In this document: positions 25,857 to 37,591 of the stretch, in pieces
Position numbering within the stretch: position 1 is the first letter of the stretch
Layout: every line of letters begins with the position of its first letter
Assembly: GCF_003255815.1 (NCBI RefSeq)
Contig: NC_037673.1
Span: 4,955,840-5,019,839, forward strand
DNA from: Theropithecus gelada
Taxonomy: Eukaryota; Chordata; Mammalia; Primates; Cercopithecidae
Reading direction: 5' to 3'
DNA length: 64,000 nucleotides
The notes under the pieces: model-generated
Told to the model about the DNA's origin: nothing
Seen by the model: only the letters and a program-made list of their open reading frames with translations
The model's database searches: none
Translations under genes and position numbers: made by a program

Positions 25857-27389
25857 ATCTTCTGTAAAGTATTTTTATCTGTAGAGTATTTTTCCTCCAT
25901 ATTCCTCACAGTGTCTGAGTGGTACATTATGCTCCTTTTTTGTGTGTGTTGATATCTTCCATAAATATATAATAATCCTGAACTGAATCCTGAATCCTGA
26001 ATCCAGGCACGTTAAGGCTGAGTCACCAAGACTTTACTTAGATGTTCTCCGTGTTGAGAGACTCCTTCATCAGTGGCTGGGCAGGAAGCCTTTTATTTCT
26101 GCCCTGCCACCTCCCAGATTCTTTCCTTTGGGTTCATCCATTTCTCTGGATAAGGATCCTGTGGCAGAGTGAAGGACATTGGAGGGGTGTGTGTGTTTCA
26201 ATTTATTATTGCTAATTATTACAATGAACGTCTTATGACTACTTAGTTGGAAGTTGTGTGTCTTATGAGGACTTAGTTGGAGGTATATGCGTATTCCGGG
26301 GTGCCTCAACATGTGTGCCTAGCACTCTGAAGCACAGAGGGAAGGTTGGGAAAGTGTCTTGGAATTTCCCATTTAAACACCTCTGACTGGTATCCCCAAG
26401 TCAGTCTCTGCAGTGGGAACCTCCTTCCTGGCCTTCTTTAGAATTGGGGATGGTGGTGGAGAGGTTTAGTGCATGCTAAATCTACCTGTTGAGTAACAGA
26501 ATTCTATTGTTGTTGCTTAAAACATCGAATAATAGGTCATAAGACATTCATTGTAACAATTAGCAATAATAAATTGAAACTAAAGCAATTGAAATATGGA
26601 AAAAATGATATAAGCCTATGGTTAAATATATTGAGAAGAAAATAAAGTAAATTACCTCTAGGGGAACCTACTTGTCCCACGTTGCTCCGAACTGTCCTCA
26701 TTTTAAAACTGGAAATCCCAAGTCTGGGAACCCTCTCAGGCTCAAGCAAACCAGCACAGCTGTTCACTCTACCCTATCTCTTCATGTTTGATAAGCATAC
26801 TGAAGTATAGTAGAAAATGTTAATCCAGTTATTTTCCTTCTAGCCAGCAATATTCACCATTGGATGCTAAATAATCACTGTTCTTTAAAAAGAGAAGCAG
26901 AAATGTCCAGGGAATACAAGTGGAGTGTCAGTGCAGAAATGATAGTAATTATTGGGAAGGAGAGCAGCATATGAAGCCAAGAAAGCTGAAGCTTTAAGGC
27001 TCCTCTAATCGCAAGTTTGTAATTTTGAAAATACTCTTCTTACAGGGGGTAGCCAGCCCTAAATTACATAAGCTCCAGGCCTCACAAAACCTCCAGGACC
27101 CACTCAGATAATGGATAATACTGCTTATGATGGATGATAAAAGTTTTTTAAAACTTTTGTATTAAAATATGTATTTTAATTTAACACTTAATTTAACACT
27201 GTAGCAATCATGACAGTTCATTGTTGCATCTTGCCAGACACATTGATTTGTTGCTGCTACACATTATATTTGTGCTCTGTAATGGAGTCTCCCTTAATAG
27301 ATTCTTGTTTACATGATACACTTAGAAAGTTTCTAATACTCTAATATTATGAAATATTTACTCATATTCTCTTCAAACATTTTGATTAC

Positions 27390-28130
27390 ATTAAATTTGA
27401 TTTTGATCAAAATGAGATTTATTTTGATATAAGGAATGAAGTGTAAGGTTTCCGGTTATTCTTCCAATGCCTACCAATCTGTTCCAACACTATTTATCGA
27501 AAAATTTATTTTGTCTGCATTGAGTTGGAAGGCCAGCCCTCTCCTCACTTAAATCCACTTGTGGTTCACAAAGCCTGGCTGTCCTTCCCTGCCCTTCCCT
27601 GTGGCACTGGCTTCTCCTCCCCACTGTTTCATCCCTGCAGTGGTTCCTACAGCTTACTCCCCAACAGGAAAAGTCCACCTGTCAAGACCTGTCTTTATTA
27701 GAAGGTTTAGGGCTCTTCCTGAATATTTTTCCCAGAAGGACTTTATATTCTTGTTGTCAAGTTTAAAAATAAAAAAAATCTTTCTGAAATTTTGGTTGCA
27801 ATTACATTGTATTATTAGATAAATTTAGGCAAAGTCGAAAACTCAAAAGCTTGGAAGCTACCTATCAGAAACTATTTTTAAAAATTTTTACTTTAGTCAC
27901 AGACTTTCTCAAGAACAGTTTATAGATTTATTTATGTAGGGGAATTTCAGTGTTTTTATTTTTTATTAATAATGTTGAATAATTTTTATTAATATCAGTA
28001 ATAAAAATTTATATTTTATTTAGTATTATTTTTATAGAGTAAAATATTCATTGTGTAACCAGATCCTAAAATTTTATATTTTTACATTTTTTCAAACAAT
28101 AATCTTGTATTTTAATATCATAAGTCAATA
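27390..28130 (-). mobile_element. Old L1 fragment, antisense (approximate borders)
   Basis: 'ctgttccaacactatttatc' and 'ttttggttgcaattacattg' with AT-rich flanks fit an antisense L1M sequence. It is strongly diverged. Confidence 0.45.
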
Positions 28131-28869
28131 CTGATAATTTTGGCTTCACTCTCTAGTGTGTATATCTCTTGCTCACCCCTGCCTTTAGTTTAAAGGCAAT
28201 GGCATATATTTCTAGAACAATACTACAGTGTATTTTTTCCTGTTCCTGATCTCAGTTGGTATGTTTCTGCATTTTCACAATTAAGTGCTGGCTCTTATTT
28301 GATATGTATCACCTATTACATTGTAATTTTTTATCTGATTATAAAAACATTCACTTATTTCCATCTTCTCAGCATGACTAAATTTTTGCTCATGGCTTTT
28401 CTCCTACATAACTATTCTATAGTGGCCTTGGAGAAATTGTAAGAAAAGAAGTTAACAAATGTGTTTTTTAAAGTTTGTGACAATCTGTACACGACACTAG
28501 GAAGAGAACCATGCCCCTACCCCCACTTCACCCCCAGAAAGCCCACAGGACACTGTTACCTCAAGCTCTGTGGCTACCAATCCTTGGTGACTATTTCTTT
28601 TATCAAGAAGATTGGCTTTGTCCAGTCACACAGGATCCTGGGCTTAATAGTCAAAAGGTGTAAACTCACGAGACCCCAGAGTCAGAGAGTCACAGAGGAT
28701 GCTGAATGTTGACTGATGACACTGTGGCACTGTGTTAGCTCCATCAATGAAGAACACTTGAACCCATTCACATTTCCATCACTCAAAAGAAGTAAGCAGT
28801 CATGACTTTACATTTGTGAAGAAAAGTGCATCTCATTATATAGCCTTAGGTGAATGAAGCTTGGGGTGT

Positions 28870-29160
28870 GTGAGTAATTAAACCATCCTTGCATTCCTGT
28901 AATGAGCCCCAGTTGATCTTTATGTATTCTTTAATGGTCTGGTGGCTTTAATAGTATTTTCTTTATAATTTTTTATACATTTCATAAGATTGGTCTATAT
29001 TATTTGTGTGTTACCTTTCAAAAGATGTCTTATATTGTTTCATCTAAGTTTACCTCTTATTTGAATTATTTCATGTTTTTTAACATTTACTTTTCTTTTA
29101 TAGCCTTTGCTATATGACTGTCTTCTTTTTTGTACCCTTTTGTTATTTAGAAAGCATACT
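28870..29160 (-). mobile_element. L1 ORF2 fragment, antisense
   Basis: 'aaccatccttgcattcctgt' followed by 'gatctttatgtattctttaa' matches antisense L1 ORF2, the same region as at 1-120. Confidence 0.6.
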
Positions 29161-30479
29161 ATATATTTCTAATACTACTATAGTTGCCTCTACAATTTAA
29201 AATCATTGCTTATGCCACTCTTTCTTGATTTGTTAATGTTACAAATTAAACTAAAGCCATAAAGACCATCCCAGGCAAAATAAAGCTATTGGCACATTTC
29301 CACCTCTTTCATTTTCTGGTCCTCTCATTTCAGTTCAAGCTCCAACCTTTGTTATAATTGCTTGCAGTTGCCTTGTTTCAGTTTAGTTTTAATATTAATT
29401 TTATATTGTGTACCTCTAACCTTTCAATAGTAATGCATGTAAATTCTGTTTTACAGTCTTGACCACAGTTGTTCAGGTGAATTGTCTGTTTAAGTGGATC
29501 CAGTGGCCTTGCCAGTCCTTCTGTGCCGTAGCTTTCTGATTCTTAAGTTTGATGGTATAAGTCTCCTTGCTCAGCGAGTGAGCATCTCAGAAGTGTTGTT
29601 CAGAAGGATGATTGCTCCTGGATTTCCTGGCTGCTGGCTGCTTCTCTGTTGCTCCATGCCAGCTCCTGTTGATAGAATTCTGTCTTCTTTTCTCCACTTG
29701 GTGTCATCATTGAATTCTCACTCTCTTATGTTACCTGACAGTGTAATCACATTTTGTGAAATTGATTTGCTGAAGTCAGTCTTCTTCCAGAATATTTTAA
29801 AAATTTTAATGCCATATGCCCTTTTCATATATGTGTTTTTGTAGGGAGGGGTTTGTAATTTTTCTGTAGGTTCCATGTGAGATTTCTTTTTTCCCAACTC
29901 ATTCTGACCAGGGCATTTCCATACAAGGCATTTATAGACCAAAAATGGAGCTGATCTCCCTGCTGCAGGCCTTGTTCCTCTGGCACATTAATTCTGAGTG
30001 CTTTATGAAACCAATATCAATGGCTTGTAACAAGAATAGTGTTTTGTTTTGCTTCTTTTGAGATGTTCACAGTTTGTCAGCCTTTATTTGATTTGGGGAA
30101 AAGGTATCTGTACTACCTCACTTGCACCATCTCTCCCAAAATGACCACCATGATGTTTAAAATAAAAAATAAGTTTCAGAGAGATGTGTTTTTTTAAAAA
30201 ATAAATCCATCAAAGAATGGTCCATGCCTGTCAAATTATTGTATGGCCTTATAGTTACCAAAGACATTAACTCAGGATCTGGTGTGTTGACCAACGGGAG
30301 CGTTATTTCTGTCTGAAAACCATGCTGCTGCCTTTCCACCTGCGGTGAAGGATGCTTGTGAAAGGTTTCCCCAGCATTGACAGTGGCCACACTCTCCCAG
30401 TGGCCAGTGTGCCCACATCTGGGGTGTGCCTTCGGTCTGCCTCTAAATGATGGGTCTCACGATGTTCCAAACTCGGGTG

Positions 30480-30685
30480 CAGCCCCGTCTGCCTGTCTGT
30501 GCTGGGATCCTGGCTCCACGACGTGCTCCTGCATCGCCTTGGGCACATTCATTAGTATTTCTGCACCTGTTTATTAATCTCTGACATGTGCACAATAATT
30601 AAACCTACCACACAGATTTGTTGTGAGAATTAAAAATTTCATGCAGATAAAGCACCTCATTAAACATTAGCTATTAGCGTTATAG
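30480..30685 (-). mobile_element. MIR element, minus
   Basis: 'cgccttgggcacattcatta', 'tttctgcacctgtttattaa' and 'gtgagaattaaaaatttcat' follow the order of an antisense MIR. Confidence 0.6.
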
Positions 30686-31749
30686 GAACCCTATAAACTA
30701 GAGGGATTTAGGCATTGGATTACTCAGCAGGGATCATCTGACTGTAGATGGTTCAGAGACTTGCAATAGATGTTGATTTCTTTAAGACAATGAGATTTTT
30801 AACTGTCTGTTCAAGGCCACTTAATGCTTTTTAGCTTGTAATACACAACTAACTGTACATTAAACATCTGCATTCAACTCTCCACTAATGTCAGCATTTC
30901 AGATGCCTTCACTTCTTCTTCAGGAGAACCTTTTCTTTACTTCAAAGAATTTAATTTCCCCAGTTCTTTCCTGAGTTTGTGAATGCTAATGTAATTCTCT
31001 CTTGCAACTTGTGTGTATGTAGACTTTGCATCATAGGGGCATTTCAAGGAAGACATCACAACACTGCCTAAACTACCCAGATGCTGCTCCTTTGTTCTAC
31101 ATATGACTCTTCAGAATGAATTATTATAAATGCTACAAGGGTTGGGTGCTTTCCCATTTAAACCAGATGAACTAGAGAAGGAGGTCTTTAAATACAGCCT
31201 TTCTCTACCCCCAACTCATTGTAAGAATATTGAGCACATGTGAAACCATTGAAATCTAAAATAGAGTATTTTCTGATGTCTATATTTATATACATAAATA
31301 CCAGAGAACCATTAGGCTCTTTTGCAGCATAGACAATGAATTATGCCAACTATAATACAGCTAATTTCATTAATGAGATACCAGTACAGTATATTCCTCC
31401 TCATATTCTCTTAGTTTTCTGGACCAGTGTTTTTAAGAGGAATAGATAAATATGACATTTTCAACATGATTCATTTGATAAGTTTTGTGACGTAATGGCT
31501 AAAGCTTTACATTGGGAAGCTAATTCCAAAGAATGAAACAGTAACTGTTGTTGAACTAGTTATTTAGCTGACTAACCTAAATATTTAACAATATTATTTA
31601 AATATTTTAAATCGTTTTTATAACCCTTTAGTGTCTGCTAATATATAGAATCCACTTGATAGGAAAAAGATTCAACCAATGAGTACCTAAGACTTAGTAA
31701 GAAAATCAGAAATAACTAATCTGAAGGTGTCTTGTAGAAGAATGAAGGC

Positions 31750-32820
31750 ATCTCAAAGGTAGTTTCAAGGGACAGGAGCCAGGAGGTTACATAAATATTG
31801 TTCTACCTCCTCAATATGTTCATTTCCTGGAGGTGATTCATCTCCTCAAAGTGCCACAGTGTGAAGTCCTTCCTGCAGAGAATGGAATTGTTCCAGACTT
31901 ATCAAGAAAGATGACTGTGATGTCAAATGTTAGCCATATACTCTAGGCAGACCCCTGGCCTAACAGCATCTATCGGCCAGAAAAACTGTCTGCAGCATCT
32001 GATGTCCTCATACCTGAGTCTCATCGTGGTAGCTATTTGAAAGCTTAAAAGATAAAACTTACAGATGCTTACAAATCATTGTAAAAGATCAAATCCTGTG
32101 TGGAAATGACAGTCAGTATTCCTGAGTCTGCTGTCATTTCAACTCTTCACTTTTCAATTCTTTGCCTAGACCCATCTACAGAGGTATAAGGATATGAGGT
32201 ATACCTTATCATTCAGTTGCTGAATGGAATTGACTGCTTTCACCAATTTCTTTAAAAGCAAGGAAATTCGCTTCCCAGTTTTGTTTAGCATGAGCAAGCT
32301 AACCACTTAGAAAGCAATGTAGAGAGCTCGTGGATCCAATGATATGACCAAGATGTTCTTACTGTCTGACAGCAGAGAATGTCCCTGAGACTCCAGGCAG
32401 GATATTGATGTTGATTTCACGGACGGTGTCAGCTTGCTTGTGGATTTGATCTGTGTAAAATATGGATTCGATCCACTTCTTTGGTTTCTTTCTTAAAACC
32501 CATTAGATTTATGGTGATTCCTGGTGACCCTGTCACTGAAGACTTTACATAAAACCTTTGTGGATGGTCCTAACTGGCCAGTCCTGCTCGGCCCAGACCC
32601 TCACAGCCCCAGCACTGGTGGAGCTCAGGAGCCTTTGGAACCGGGCGGCTGCAGGCCAGCCTCAAAGCATCCGGGTTCGCTGCAGGAGGACACCTGGAAA
32701 AAATTCTCAGAAAATGGCTCAAGAGCCTGGAGAACATCATTTCTAAGTATTAATCTAAGAAACCCTAACGCAAAAGCGCCAGAAAAGCCCGGAACTAGAT
32801 GAGGAGGGAGGCCATCATTT
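31750..32820. other. Low-repeat intronic stretch of unknown content
   Basis: This kilobase shows no Alu, L1, LTR or simple repeat that I recognise and has mixed base composition. A 92-codon + frame at 32524-32802 has no domain features and no splice context, so I do not call it a gene. I see no function. Confidence 0.4.
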
Positions 32821-33489
32821 TAAAATCCTTGTCATAAGGAAGGAGTTACAGCGGGGAGGGTTCATGTCTGTAATAGAATGGGAAGCTGACAGTGTTCCCA
32901 AGAAATGAAAAGCCAAAGAACAGAAGCCCATACAGTTGCTAGTGAATCCTCCGCGATTTAAATTGCATTTCACACCTTGAGAAATGAATTAAACCATCTC
33001 CTGTGGGAAGGTCATTCATTTCAAAAGAAAGAAAAATGAACCTACATTACTCATGAAATGTTTAAATTCATGTTAGACACGTAGGCTTTCTCTAGAATAC
33101 CACGAAATAACTCTGGTGAGAGGCAGGAAAAGATATTTCAGATGTTATAGACAATCTGTATGTGCATAATGACTAAGGGAAACCTGTTTGGAATGATCAA
33201 GGCCCTGAATAACTTGACACTGATTCAATACTGAATCATTCAGGACTTTTTGGAAAACCGCTCTGAGTAGATAATCAGCCAGAAAGTAGAAATACACAAC
33301 TTTTACCAGGAGTAAATAGGGTATAAAATAGATAGGCATCACATAAATTGCCATTGTCCAGTTAAAATATTCAAGCCCACAAGATTACTAAATATATACA
33401 TTTTTCCCAGGTCATTTTAGAGCTAAGCAATGTTAAATTACAAACTCACAACAGATTTTTCTCCAGCTGACTAGCCAGGCTTGCAGAAG

Positions 33490-33735
33490 TTGTATTTATC
33501 TGGGAGCAACGCAGCACAGTGGATAAGAACCCAGGCTCACTGGGCTTCCTTCCTGATCCTGCCGTCCAGCTGTATAATGCTAATCATCATCAACCTCTGT
33601 GGCTGCAGACAGGGCCCTCGGTGTCTCTAGCCTTAGCTTCCTTGTTTGTGAAATGAAATTCTAACGCCATTGCCCTGTAAGGTTGTTCAGTGGGCTAATG
33701 TATGTGAACGGGTTACTTGGTGTGTGTGCGCGCTT
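33490..33735 (-). mobile_element. MIR element, minus
   Basis: 'gcagcacagtggataagaac', then 'cttccttgtttgtgaaatga', then 'gtaaggttgttcagtgggct' follow antisense MIR order. Confidence 0.65.
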
Positions 33736-33739
33736 GAAA

Positions 33740-33940
33740 AGGAACCAGAACTAGTCATGAGAGTCCAGGCCCTGGGCTTCCTGGGTTTAATCCCATCCCA
33801 CACTACTTATGTCACCTTTCTGCACTTCACTTTTAGAAAATAATAGCATCGGTCCACATCATTGGTTTGCGGGGAAAATCAAACCCGTCAATAGATAATA
33901 GAAGAACAAGCTTAATGCCCTGCCTAGTGTTTGGTTTGTC
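33740..33940 (-). mobile_element. Second MIR-like element, minus
   Basis: 'gagagtccaggccctgggct', 'tctgcacttcacttttagaa' and 'taatgccctgcctagtgttt' repeat the antisense MIR order directly after the previous copy. Confidence 0.5.
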
Positions 33941-35068
33941 CTGCAGGGGCACTGATTCTGCATGGCTGTTAATAACCAAATTCATATACTACATGTAAGA
34001 TGCGGCTGTTTGCTTTCTTACTTGCTGCAATATTTGAAGCCGTCTGCATAAGCTTCATTTCGTCCCTTTAAGATTTGCAAATATTTTGTTAGAACTTCAG
34101 GCTTTAATATGTGGGGCTTGTTGTTGTTGTTTGTTGTTATTGCTGTAGTTTCATTGTTAACATTCCCAACAATGGGGTCATTTGTCCTAATCTCCTAGTA
34201 ATCCATGATGGCTAGGCTCGACATAGGTATCAAACTCCAACAGGTCTATCTTGTAAGGTGTCTTGGGTGCTTAAAAACACTAGTTGTTTCCTGGTTTTCG
34301 CAGATATGTCCAATTCTATTATTTATAAGTAGAATTGGTTAAATCAGCAGGTGGCAACCTATGGTCTGTGTGCCGAGTGCAGCCTGACATACCTGATTGT
34401 GTAAGTAAGGTTTCATGAGAACAGTCAGGCCTGTTCATTTGCACGGGTTCTCCAGTGGTTTTCTTAGTGATGCAGCAGGGGTGAGTCCTCACAGCAGAGA
34501 TCACCACCAACCTGAAATATTTACTATCTGGTCCTTTAATAAGATATTTGCCAACTTTTGGGCTAGATGAAAGCATCCTCCAGCAAAATGCGTGTCTTAA
34601 TCAAAAGTGCTGTCTCTACATCACCTTTCAATCCGGGCAAAATAATAGTGTTAACGGCATTGCAGCCATGAATTTCCAAGTAGTTCAGAAAACCTAAAGC
34701 TAGTGTCAGTCTGCGGTCATCTCATTATTAGCGTACAAGTATCTTTTGTTGACTTAGATGACGTATTGTTTAGTAAATTTATCTTCTCAGCGATTTTAGG
34801 AAACATATTTCCTTTCTCAAGAAAGTGGCTTGTCTTCAGGATAGGAAAATTTCCCTAGGTAAAGAAGCAAGTCAGATCTGAAATCATCAAATCTGTGTAA
34901 CACACAAGCTTGTATTCTTGCAGCTGGCTTTCACCTAAACTGTGTGAGGAAGACATTTCCTAGCCAGCTGTTAAAATACCTAACAAAGTCAGTGGTCTCG
35001 TGATCACAGTCCATGAACTTTGTGGCAGAAGGGCCACTTCTCCCTGGGAATGTTAATATCGGTGTTGC

Positions 35069-35349
35069 CCAGGCCGGACGCGGTGGCTCACACCTATAAT
35101 CCCAGCACTTTTGGAGGCTGAGGCGGGTGGATCACTGAGGTCAGGAGTTTGAGACCAGCCTGATCAACATGGTGAAACCCTGTCTCTACTAAAAATACAA
35201 AAATTAGCTGGACGTGGTGGTGCATACCTGTCATCCCAGCTACTCAGGAGGCTGAGACAAGAACTTGACAGAGGTTGCAGTGAGCTAAGACCGAGCCATT
35301 GTACTCCAGTCTAGGCAATGACAGCGAAACTCCATCTCAAAAAAAAAAG
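35069..35349 (+). mobile_element. Alu element, plus
   Basis: It runs from 'ggccggacgcggtggctcac' to an A tail ending at 35348. GGTGTTGC on both sides (35061-35068 and 35350-35357) is a probable target-site duplication. An internal deletion near 'gacaagaacttgacagagg' shortens the right arm. Confidence 0.9.
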
Positions 35350-35376
35350 GGTGTTGCACAAAATGGAGGCCCTAAA

Positions 35377-35445
35377 ATTCTTGTTTCCATGCTGCAGAAA
35401 ATTCTTATTTCCATGCTGCAGAAAATTCTTGTTTCCATGCTGCAG
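35377..35445 (+). repeat. 24-bp tandem repeat, almost three copies
   Basis: Units at 35377-35400, 35401-35424 and 35425-35445 (partial) each contain TTTCCATGCTGCAG. Only one base differs (G/A) between units 1 and 2. Confidence 0.93.
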
Positions 35446-36174
35446 TGGGCTTCAGCAGCTTCTCTTGGGAGTTAATCAAGTATTTAATATCATTTTTCTG
35501 TTTGAAAGGAGGGATTTGTAAGGGGCACTGGTAGTCTTTTCTTTCCCCTTATAAACCTTCATGGCATAGGACATGAAAGGCCTGTTCTTCCCGCTGTGAC
35601 CATTTGCTTTCATTCTCTCCCCAGGCGAGGTGGAGAACACCTGTGCGGGCTCTTCCGGCATCATTGTAATGGCATTCACTTTCTTTTCATTAGGTATAAA
35701 TAAACCCATCCAGTTACCACTGCTTGGGAGCATTGTTTTCTGCATTCTTTCAACCTCCCCGTCCTTCTCATTTTAGAAATTCTAAAATTTCTCAATAGTT
35801 CTTATAAGAGTAAATATTCCAAAATCACATAGTTTCCATGTAATGGCCACATAATAACATCATTTTTACCCATGCCAGAAAATCACTAAGAGGCAATACA
35901 ACAAAATTAATGTCTGTGTCTCTGTGATTTTTTTTTAATTCATATTTACCAGTCAGGTCTTTAGTGGTTCTTTGTTGATTTTCAGAAGGGATGTATATAA
36001 TAAGTATAAAATAATACTGCTATAGGGAAATGTGGCTTCCCCTCTGGTACACAGGCTGAGGGACTGAATGTCTGGAATCCTGTGGACCACATGTGAATGA
36101 GCTCCCTTTCCCAGGTGAGGATTGAGGAGGAGAAGAGGCAGGGGACAGGATGAGGAAGAGACAAAGGAATGAAA

Positions 36175-36415
36175 TCATGGTAACCATAGCCAGCCCTTCC
36201 TGAGCACTTCCTCCCTGCTAGTCCTCCCAGCCTGCCCAGCACTGCATAGAAAAGCTGCTGTGACCATCTCCCCTTTGCAGAGGAGAGAATGGAGACATTG
36301 GTGTCCAATGATTTCCTGAAGGCCGTCCAGCTGGCAAGGTTGGAGCTGAGATTGGAACCCAGGCATCCTGACTGCAGAGCACCACTTCCCTAACCCTGCA
36401 CCACAAGGCCTCAGA
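36175..36415 (+). mobile_element. MIR element, plus
   Basis: 'cccttcctgagcacttcctc', 'cccctttgcagaggagagaa', 'tggagctgagattggaaccc' and 'ttccctaaccctgcaccaca' follow sense MIR order. Confidence 0.7.
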
Positions 36416-36598
36416 CACAGGAAGGCTGTCCTCAGGTGGTCAGCCAGCCAGGATCATGGACCAGGGCAAGACTTCACGAAGAACTTTGATTTGTGTTGTC
36501 CTGTTGGTGCCTGGTTATAACTTTATGGATTTCTATATCCACAGGCAAAAGCAAATCTGCTGAAACACAGGTACATTATGGTGAGCCCAAAAGGAAAC

Positions 36599-36601
<3 letters not shown>

Positions 36602-36642
<41 letters not shown>
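36602..36642. repeat. (TA)n microsatellite, about 20 units
   Basis: A pure 41-bp alternating TA run, preceded by C and followed by TTACTATAT. Likely polymorphic in length. Confidence 0.95.
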
Positions 36643-36644
<2 letters not shown>

Positions 36645-36978
36645 CTATATTTAAGAAATAACATAGCTCTGTGTCTGTGAATTGAGGAGGGTGATGTTCA
36701 TTGTCAACTGGTCAACCAATGTTTAGTATTTTTACGTGTGCTCAGTCCTGTGAGTTTCACAGAGGCATTGATGAAATGTCAAATTATAAAGCGTAAGTTT
36801 TGTGGACAGACAGCATGGCCCCCTCTAATGGAAAGGAGGCTCTAGTCATAGTCAAGCCACCAGCCTCTCACCCTTGCAGCCTCAGGAGATTTGAGTAGAA
36901 ATTTCTACCTACAGTCTAGATTCCTCTAGTGTCTTATTCATTCTGCAGTCACAGTGATCCTTCTAAAATACAAACCTG

Positions 36979-37290
36979 GGCCAGGCACAGTGGCTCACAC
37001 CTGTAATCCCAGCACTTTAAGAGACTGAATGGGGTAGATCACCTGAGGTCAGCAGTGTGAGACCAGCCTGGTCAACATGAAGAAATCCCATCTCTACTAA
37101 AAATACAAAAAATTAGCTGGGTGTGGTGCAAGTCTGTAATCCCAGCTACTTGGGAGGCTGAGGCAAGAGAATGGCTTCAACCCTGGGAAGCAGAGGTTGC
37201 AGTGAGCTGAGATTGTGCCACTGCACTCCAGCCTGTATGAGAGAGTGGGACTCCAGCTCAAAAAATAATAATAATTTAAAAAATTAATAT
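36979..37290 (+). mobile_element. Older AluS-like element, plus, host of a nested Alu
   Basis: It starts 'ggccaggcacagtggctcac'. Its A-rich tail is split by the younger Alu at 37291. AAAATACAAACC occurs before it (36965-36976) and after the nested copy (37604-37615), so the original target-site duplication flanks the pair. Confidence 0.9.
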
Positions 37291-37591
37291 GGCCGGGCGC
37301 GGTGGCTCAAGCCTGTAATCCCAGCACTTTGGGAGGCCGAGACGGGCGGATCACGAGGTTAGGAGATCGAGACCATCCTGGCTAACACGGTGAAACCCCG
37401 TCTCTATTAAGAAATACAAAAAACTAGCCGGGCGAGGTGGCGGGCGCCTGTAGTCCCAGCTACTCGGGAGGCTGAGGCCGGAGAATGGCGTGAACCCGGG
37501 AGGCGGAGCTTGCAGTGAGCTGAGATCCGGCCACTGCACTCCAGCCTGGGCGACAGAGCGAGACTCCGTCTCAAAAAAAAAAAAAAAAAAA
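37291..37591 (+). mobile_element. Young AluY of Old World monkey type (AluYRa-like), full length
   Basis: The copy starts GGCCGGGCGCGGTGGCTCAA and ends in an 18-20 bp A tail. Relative to human AluY, as I remember it, it has CTCAAGCC, GAGACGGGCGG, AACTAGCCGGGCGAGGTGG, GAGGCCGGAGAATGG and GAGATCCGGCCACTG. These shared changes fit macaque/baboon AluY subfamilies. It sits in the tail of the older Alu, with AAATTAATAT on both sides as the probable target-site duplication. Confidence 0.9.

Noticed and set aside
25358..25867. 169-codon + frame rich in Ser, Phe and Leu
   Set aside because: It is the translation of the pyrimidine tract; the other frames and the opposite strand are also open, as expected for a repeat without stops.
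31750..32820. Possible processed pseudogene on the minus strand
   Set aside because: Some minus-strand text reads like coding sequence between stops, but I could not match it to a gene and saw no A tail or target-site duplication.
35350..35521. Repeated peptide frame that might suggest a small gene
   Set aside because: The repetition comes from a 24-bp tandem array after an Alu tail.
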